This document shows, piece after piece, positions 59,004-64,000 of a DNA stretch of 64,000 bases. The notes beneath the pieces were generated by a model. It saw only the letters and a list, made by a program, of their open reading frames with translations, searched no databases and was not told where the DNA came from. A program made the position numbers and the translations under genes. The DNA lies in contig CAMLJY010000023.1 of assembly GCA_946480465.1 (NCBI GenBank), positions 18,954-82,953 of the forward strand, in the 5' to 3' direction. Source of the DNA: an uncultured Burkholderiales bacterium. Lineage in GTDB: Bacteria > Pseudomonadota > Gammaproteobacteria > Burkholderiales > Burkholderiaceae. Position 1 is the stretch's first letter. Each line of letters begins with the position of its first letter.

Positions 59004-60605
59004 ATGCCCTGGACCTTCGTGCGCCACACGCCCCATCCGCCCGCCGCCCCCCTCGGGTTGCCGGCGGTGGTCGCGGTGGGCTTCGTCGTGCTGTTCATGC
59101 TGCTGGACTGGATCAGCTTCGTGCATCCGATGCGCGGCACCCACATCACCGCCTGGAACCCGCAGGCCGCGCTGGCGATCGCGCTGCTCACGCGCTACCC
59201 GTCCAGCTGGTGGCTGGTGGGCCCGGTGCTGGCCGCCGCCGCTGCGTCGCGCGGGCTGCCGGAGCCGGCGCTGCCGGCGGCGCTGGCATCGCTGGCGTCC
59301 ACGCTGGGCTTCGCGGCCACGGCCGCCGCATTGCGGCGCGCGCTCGGGCCCGAGACGCGCAATGCCTACCTGGCCTTCCTCGGCATCGCGGCGGTGGGCT
59401 CGGCCTTGCAGGCCGGGCTGTACGTCGGCACGCTGGGGCTGATCGGCTTCGAGGTCAGCGATCGGGTGCCGGGCGCCTTCATCCGGCGCTGGGTCGGCGA
59501 CCTAGTGAGCGTGGTCGTCACGCTGCCGGTGATCTTCGTGCTCGCCGACCGCGGCCGCCGCGCGCAGACGCTGGCGATGCTGCGCACCGTGGAGTGGTGG
59601 CTGGTGGCGGCGGCGGCCCTGGCGGCGTCGTACCTGGTGTTCGGCCGGCCGGCCGAGGACCAGTTCAAGTTCTTCTACCTGCTGTTCGTGCCGGTGGCGT
59701 GGGGCGCGGCCCGCTTCGGCAACGTGGGCGCGGTGTGGCCGGCGGCGCTGGTGCAGGCGCTGCTGTTCACCGCGGTGCAGGCCGACACCTACCGCCCGCT
59801 CACCGTCTTCGAGCTGCACATGCTGATGACCGCGCTGGGCGCCACCGGCCTGCTGCTGGGCGCGACGGTGGAAGAGCGCCAGCGCGCGGAGGAGGCGCTG
59901 CGCGCCTCGCTGCACGCCGCGGCCGCGGCGGACATGGCGGCCGCGCTGGCGCACGAGCTGAACCAGCCGCTGACGGCCCTGCGCACCTACGCCCGCGCCG
60001 CGCAGCTGATGGCGCAGCAAGCGCCCGGCGGCGGCACCGGCAGCGGGCCGCCGCTGGTGGAGGTGACCGACAAGCTGGTCGCCGAGGTCAACCGGGCCGG
60101 CGCGGTGATGAAGCGCCTGCGCGACTTCTTCCGCCAGCGCGGCACGGACCTGCAGCCCGTGGCCATGCAGTCGGTCATCGACGAGGTGGTGCGCGCCCAG
60201 GCCGCGCATGCCGAGGCCGCCGGCGTGAAATTGCGCGCGGACTGCCCGCCGGCGCTGCCGCTGGTGTGGATCGACGCCGTCCAGATCGAGGTGGTGTTGC
60301 GCAACCTGGTGTCCAACGCCATCGAGGCGGCGGCCGACGGCCCCGCGGCCGACGTGATGGTGCGGGCCGAGGTGCAGGCCCGCCAGCTGGTCGTCAAGGT
60401 GCAGGACAGCGGCCCCGGCATCGCCGCCGGGGAACTGGGCGAGCTGTTCGAATCGCGCGCGTCCAGCAAGCCGGGCGGCATGGGCATCGGCCTGGTCATC
60501 AGCCGTTCGATCATCGAAGCGCACGAAGGCCGCCTGTGGGCCGATGCCGGCCCGGGCGGCAAGTTCTCGTTCAGCATCCCGCTGCTGGAACCCGACCATG
60601 CCTGA
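59004..60605 (+). CDS. Membrane sensor histidine kinase with MASE1-like domain
   Basis: A 533-residue kinase. Residues 20-290 contain eight or so membrane helices of the MASE1 kind (GTHITAWNPQAALAIALLTRYP, RRWVGDLVSVVVTLPVIFVLAD, PVAWGAARFGNVGAVWPAALV). The kinase core follows: His317 in ALAHELNQPLTALRTYARA, NLVSNAIEAA, DSGPGI and GMGIGLVISRSII. It resembles the FixL group in its core and overlaps a FixJ-type regulator by 8 bases. ATG 59004 was chosen; GTG 58995 is possible. Confidence 0.9.
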   Translation: MPWTFVRHTPHPPAAPLGLPAVVAVGFVVLFMLLDWISFVHPMRGTHITAWNPQAALAIALLTRYPSSWWLVGPVLAAAAASRGLPEPALPAALASLASTLGFAATAAALRRALGPETRNAYLAFLGIAAVGSALQAGLYVGTLGLIGFEVSDRVPGAFIRRWVGDLVSVVVTLPVIFVLADRGRRAQTLAMLRTVEWWLVAAAALAASYLVFGRPAEDQFKFFYLLFVPVAWGAARFGNVGAVWPAALVQALLFTAVQADTYRPLTVFELHMLMTALGATGLLLGATVEERQRAEEALRASLHAAAAADMAAALAHELNQPLTALRTYARAAQLMAQQAPGGGTGSGPPLVEVTDKLVAEVNRAGAVMKRLRDFFRQRGTDLQPVAMQSVIDEVVRAQAAHAEAAGVKLRADCPPALPLVWIDAVQIEVVLRNLVSNAIEAAADGPAADVMVRAEVQARQLVVKVQDSGPGIAAGELGELFESRASSKPGGMGIGLVISRSIIEAHEGRLWADAGPGGKFSFSIPLLEPDHA

Positions 60606-61239
60606 ATCCGTTTCCCGCGCGGCCGTGCCGGCCGCCGCCGAGCCGCAGCACCGCCGCACCGTGTTCATCGTCGACGACGACGCGTCGGTGCGCGATTCGC
60701 TGTCGCTGCTGCTCAGCCTGCACGGGCACCCGACGGCGGTCTTCGCCAGTGCCGAGGCCTTCCTCGGCGTCGTACAGCCGACCTGGCGCGGCTGCGTGGT
60801 GGCCGACATCCGCATGCCCGGCATGAGCGGCCTGGCGATGCAGCAGGCGCTGGCGCGCCAGGGCGTGGCGCTGCCGGTGATCATCATCACGGCGCATGGC
60901 GACATCGCCGCCGCGCGCGAGGCCTTCAAGGCCTCCGCCATCGACTTCTTCGAGAAGCCCTTCGACGACGAACTGCTGCTGCGGGCCATCACGGCCGCCC
61001 TGAACGGCCTGGACAGCGCCGATCCCCGGCCGGGCGCGGCCACGCCGCGGCCGGCGGCCTTGTCCGCACGGGAACGGCAGGTGCAGGAGCTGGTCGTGGC
61101 CGGCGTCGACAATGCCAGCATCGGCGCGCAGCTGGGCATCAGCCCGCGTACTGTGGAGGTGCACAAGTCGCGCCTGATGGCCAAGCTGGGCGTGCGCAAC
61201 CTGGCGGAACTGATCCGGCTGACGACCCGGGCGCGCTGA
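60598..61239 (+). CDS. FixJ-type response regulator
   Basis: A 213-residue regulator: receiver with Asp26-28 and phospho-acceptor Asp70 (CVVADIRMPGMSG), Lys in FFEKPFDDE, and a LuxR-type helix-turn-helix (LSARERQVQELVVAGVDNASIGAQLGISPRTVEVHKSRLMAKLG). Overlaps the kinase gene stop. Similar in design to the pair at 225-2049. Confidence 0.93.
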   Translation: MPESVSRAAVPAAAEPQHRRTVFIVDDDASVRDSLSLLLSLHGHPTAVFASAEAFLGVVQPTWRGCVVADIRMPGMSGLAMQQALARQGVALPVIIITAHGDIAAAREAFKASAIDFFEKPFDDELLLRAITAALNGLDSADPRPGAATPRPAALSARERQVQELVVAGVDNASIGAQLGISPRTVEVHKSRLMAKLGVRNLAELIRLTTRAR

Positions 61240-61553
61240 ACGCCGGGACCAGGCGGCGGCCGCGGCATCGCATCCCCGGTCCGGCCGTGATAACTCATGA
61301 AATGTGCGTCAACGTGCGGGCGGGGGGGCGCCGGCCGGGGTTGGCCGCGGAGGGGCGGCGCGCGCCGTCCGCGTCCGGCGGGCCGCGCCTGTGCGTCCCC
61401 GCCGGGCAGGGCGCCCGCCGTGGCCGATCCGCGATCTATTGCACGGACCGCGCCGCCGGGGTGCCTATCGTCACTTTGTTGCGCTCGTTTCACTGGCGTT
61501 TAATCCCGGGCACCGTGGACGCAGGCTCCGCGGACATACACCGGAGAGACCGC
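61240..61553. other. Upstream region of the candidate deamidase gene
   Basis: 314 bases with no convincing gene. GGAGAG at 61542-61547 is the ribosome binding site of the next gene. AT content is higher around 61430-61510, where its promoter probably lies. Confidence 0.45.
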
Positions 61554-62219
61554 ATGATCGAGCGCTATTTCGTGAAAGGGGCCCGCTTCAACTGGGCAGC
61601 CCCCGCCGCCGTCACCACCCAGCCCAAGGACGGCGCCATCGTCGACAGCCCTCGCGTGATCGCGCCGATGTTCTACGTCGGCCTCGACGACCAGGTGGTC
61701 GACCACAGCCTGCCCAACGTCTCGACCCTGGGCCTGCGCAAGGACATGGGCATCCCGCACACCTGGCTGTGCTACGTGCACGGCCGCACGGCGCAGGTGG
61801 CGGCCACCGGCGACGTGCTCACCGGCTTCATGAGCGGCTGCTGGATCACCACCTGGACCGATGGCACGGGCCGCCACGTGGGCCACATCGGCACCATCGA
61901 ATCGGCCGGCAAGACCGAGCCGCCGAACTCCACCGTGAAGAACACCTTCGCGCAGCAGATGCCGCTGACGGTGACCGGCTACAACCCCGCGCTCGCCTTC
62001 GACGCGAACGACATCATGCCGGTGGTCCGCACCATGCGCGGCACCCCCAGCACCAAGGTCCTCAGCCTGGTCACCTCCGCCAACGAGTTCTATTCCATCC
62101 TGCTGTTCGAGCGCATGACCGAACGCGGCGTGTGGATCTGCGGCGGCAAGAAGAAGGTGCCGCCGGTGACGCACGGCCCGCTGTCGCTCGAACTGATCAC
62201 GACGCGGCCGCGGCGCTGA
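61554..62219 (+). CDS. Candidate CNF/BLF1-type cysteine deamidase
   Basis: A 221-residue soluble protein of no certain family. Residues 83-115 (VAATGDVLTGFMSGCWITTW, then HVGHIGTI) contain Ser-Gly-Cys at 94-96 with His111 fifteen residues later. Glutamine deamidases of the CNF1/BLF1/CheD group use an LSGC motif with a nearby His; in CNF1 the Cys-His spacing is also 15, and BLF1 is 211 residues with its Cys at 94. The rest is beta-rich with a basic end. Good ribosome binding site. No signal peptide. If correct, it could be a secreted toxin that modifies a host protein. Divergent codon use is not obvious. Confidence 0.6.
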   Translation: MIERYFVKGARFNWAAPAAVTTQPKDGAIVDSPRVIAPMFYVGLDDQVVDHSLPNVSTLGLRKDMGIPHTWLCYVHGRTAQVAATGDVLTGFMSGCWITTWTDGTGRHVGHIGTIESAGKTEPPNSTVKNTFAQQMPLTVTGYNPALAFDANDIMPVVRTMRGTPSTKVLSLVTSANEFYSILLFERMTERGVWICGGKKKVPPVTHGPLSLELITTRPRR

Positions 62220-62243
62220 GCCGGCTGCCGGCTCGCCGCGCAC

Positions 62244-62522
62244 TCAGTCCGATTTCGGCTTCAGTTCGATCTCGACGAATCGCAGTGGTGCGCTGCCGGC
62301 ATTGGTCACGTTGTGGGCCACGCCAGCGGGGCGGGCATACGCTTCTCCCGCTCGCAGCGTCGCAGCGATGCCGTCGATGCTGAGCGTTCCATCGGTGAGG
62401 GGTATGACCACGTAGTCCAGCGCGTGGACATGGTGGCCGGTTTCCGCCCCGGGCTCGAATCGCCATTCGGTGGCGATCACGCGGTCATTGTCGAGCCGGA
62501 CGATGGCGGTGGCCCGCTTCAT
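62244..62522 (-). CDS. Small cupin-domain protein
   Basis: A 92-residue single cupin barrel: WRFEPGAETGHHVHALDYVVIPLTDGTLSI (His-rich metal-binding motif 1) and AYARPAGVAHNVTNAGSAPLRFVEIEL (motif 2). Its start overlaps the end of the NTF2-like gene by 4 bases, so they form an operon. Role unknown. Confidence 0.87.
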   Translation of the reverse strand: MKRATAIVRLDNDRVIATEWRFEPGAETGHHVHALDYVVIPLTDGTLSIDGIAATLRAGEAYARPAGVAHNVTNAGSAPLRFVEIELKPKSD

Positions 62523-62917
62523 TCAGCGCGCTCCAATTCGAGATGGAATGTCTTCGAATGGATGCGCCAGCCGGCGTCCGTCTGCAGCAGGCAGAGGTGA
62601 TCCACGAAGACGCGCTCGTGGATTCGCACGCGCACCTTCACGAGCGCCTGGCGCTCGCCCACGAGGTCGAGCAGCAGAACTTGTTGCTGCCTTGGCGCGC
62701 GCACCTTGGCTGGCGGCGTCCGGGTCGACAGCCGCTGCCGGTAGTCGGCCGCCGACCAGGCGACGAGTTTGCCGTCGAGCAGGCCGTGCAGCCAGGCCGT
62801 GGGCAGGAAGACTTCGTCGAAGAGGGTGGTGTCGCAGGCGTACATCAGGTCGAAATAGCGATCGATGGCCGCGGGCAGGCCGTGGCTTGCCAAGTCGGAC
62901 GCGTCTGCTGGATGCAT
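62519..62917 (-). CDS. NTF2-like (SnoaL/lumazine-binding-like) protein
   Basis: A 132-residue cone-shaped alpha/beta fold: GLPAAIDRYFDLMYACDTTLFDEVFLPTAWLHGLLDGKLVAWSAADY and VKVRVRIHERVFVDHLCLLQTDAGWRIHSKTFHLE. Pairs with the cupin gene. It could be an enzyme or a ligand-binding protein; no catalytic residues are certain. Confidence 0.82.
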   Translation of the reverse strand: MHPADASDLASHGLPAAIDRYFDLMYACDTTLFDEVFLPTAWLHGLLDGKLVAWSAADYRQRLSTRTPPAKVRAPRQQQVLLLDLVGERQALVKVRVRIHERVFVDHLCLLQTDAGWRIHSKTFHLELERAE

Positions 62918-63205
62918 GGGCGTGTTCTCCAGTCGGGATGTCGGGTGGATCGGGCCGGTGAGGCCAATCTATGCGCGCGATGCCTGCGGCGCCATGTACG
63001 GTCGTCCTCCCCGCGGCCGGTGCCGTTGCGGCGCGTCGTCCAGTACACCCGGCGACGGATGACCGGGTCACCGGCGGGCCGTTCCACGGCCGCGCGTTCC
63101 CGCACAATGCGGCGCGCGGCCGCGCCGAGGCTGGCGCAGCGCCATTGAGGCCGGGCATCCGTGCATCAGCGGGACGCCTGCATCCCACCTTGAACCGCAC
63201 CCTCC

Positions 63206-63667
63206 ATGACCCAAGCCGTCCTCGTCCGCCCGATTCAACGCGAAGACCGTGCGCAGTGGCGCCCCCTCTGGGACGGCTACAACGCCTTCTACGGCCGGCA
63301 GGGCGAGACGGCGCTGCCCGAGGCCATCACCGCCGCCACCTGGGAGCGCTTCTTCAATGCCAACGAGCCGGTGCACGGGCTGGTGGCGGTGGAGGGCGGC
63401 AGCTTGGTGGCGCTGGTGCACTACCTCTTCCATCGCAGCACCACCCGGCTGCACGACGTCTGCTACCTGCAGGACCTGTTCACCGCACCCAGCCACCGCG
63501 GCCGCGGCATTGGCCGCCAGTTGGTCGAAGCCGTGTACGCCGCCGCGCGGGCGGCCCACAGCAGCCGCGTCTACTGGACCACGCAGGACACCAACACCCC
63601 TGGGCGCGCGCTGTACGACAAGCTGGGGCGGCACGCGGGTTTCATCGTCTATTCGCACGAGCTGTAG
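63206..63667 (+). CDS. GNAT-family N-acetyltransferase
   Basis: A 153-residue acetyltransferase with the acetyl-CoA binding motif in YLQDLFTAPSHRGRGIGRQLVEAVYAAARAAHSSRVYWTTQDTN and the ending ALYDKLGRHAGFIVYSHEL. Substrate (amine) unknown. The 288-base gap before it holds no other gene, and 180 bases after it likewise. Confidence 0.9.
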   Translation: MTQAVLVRPIQREDRAQWRPLWDGYNAFYGRQGETALPEAITAATWERFFNANEPVHGLVAVEGGSLVALVHYLFHRSTTRLHDVCYLQDLFTAPSHRGRGIGRQLVEAVYAAARAAHSSRVYWTTQDTNTPGRALYDKLGRHAGFIVYSHEL

Positions 63668-63848
63668 CCGCTTGGCTGCGGCGTGCGCTGCCTTCGGATC
63701 ACCGGTCCCATGGCCGGACCGGCCACCCGCGGCATTGCAATGAGTCCGGTTCGGCGCCGAGCCGTCCGGGCTGTGCTCTGCGAGACGATCGACCTCGTGT
63801 TCGTCGGGCCCGCCCAGTGTGTGGGCGCATGCGCCGACGCCCGGAGCA

Positions 63849-64000
63849 TCAAGCTGCCCAGCGCTTGAAGACCACGCTGGCATTCACGCCGCCAAAGCCG
63901 AAACCGTTGGCCATCGCGTAATCGATGGGCATGTGCCGCGGTGCTCCGCGCACGATGTCCAGGCCCTCCGCAAGCGCGTCGGGCTGGTCGAGGTTCAGGG
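63849..64000 (-). CDS. C-terminal end of a beta-ketoacyl-ACP synthase
   Basis: The last ~49 residues of a FabF/FabB-type condensing enzyme, truncated by the window edge. The conserved ending PIDYAMANGFGFGGVNASVVFKRW is clear, with the Asn-Gly-Phe-Gly-Phe-Gly-Gly active-site loop. Extends past 64000. Confidence 0.85.
   Translation of the reverse strand, partial: LNLDQPDALAEGLDIVRGAPRHMPIDYAMANGFGFGGVNASVVFKRWAA

Overview
The window looks like chromosome from a high-GC betaproteobacterium, most likely Burkholderiales (Rubrivivax/Piscinibacter/Leptothrix-like). The grounds are very high GC with GC-rich third codon positions, a Burkholderia-type general porin, a Bug/TctC solute receptor, HemP, two FixLJ-like two-component pairs, and non-flagellar type III and type VI secretion genes. 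No rRNA, tRNA, insertion sequence or CRISPR array was recognised. Gene assignments rest on motif reading only; no database search was possible.

Layout. 1-8.9 kb: a truncated membrane gene, a FixLJ-like pair whose kinase carries an apparent frameshift, and the export core of a type III secretion system (SctQ-like, SctR, S, T, U and a FliO-like protein) followed by four unrecognised genes, one with ten 12-bp repeats encoding Gly-Asp-Leu/Ser-His. 8.9-14.4 kb, minus strand: a HEPN-motif protein, a beta-lactamase-fold lipoprotein, and a tyrosinase operon (tyrosinase, DUF2182 membrane protein, and a free-standing relative of the tyrosinase C-terminal domain). 14.8-20.0 kb, minus strand: an RTX-repeat protein and an operon of alpha/beta hydrolase, caspase-like protease and an unrecognised 596-residue protein. 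20.3-31.7 kb: ECF sigma and anti-sigma genes, a second caspase, a caspase fused to a TssJ domain, then TssL, TssM, TagF, a TagH/FHA protein and an OmpA-like protein. This is a type VI membrane complex with no sheath or baseplate genes in view, and three caspase-like proteases lie within 8 kb.

32-39 kb: an RNA-repair pair (RNA ligase and HD-polynucleotide kinase), glucarate dehydratase with its LacI-type regulator and a twin operator, a coiled-coil membrane protein, and a lytic transglycosylase. 39.6-47.0 kb: an ECF sigma factor overlapping a Ser/Thr kinase, two tandem GH5-like proteins that have lost the catalytic glutamates, and a lipoprotein with 35 consecutive prolines. 47-50.4 kb: iron genes (hemP, DUF3501, feoA, feoB) around a Fur-like box. 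50.8-54 kb: a porin, an IclR regulator and a Bug receptor that share an inverted-repeat operator. 54.4-64 kb: AraC regulators, small enzymes, Pal, a second FixLJ-like pair, a 221-residue protein with the Ser-Gly-Cys/His pattern of CNF/BLF1-type deamidases, and at the edge a ketoacyl synthase.

The strongest leads for something undescribed are the caspase/type VI region (14.8-29.6 kb), above all the caspase-TssJ fusion, and the candidate deamidase at 61.6 kb.
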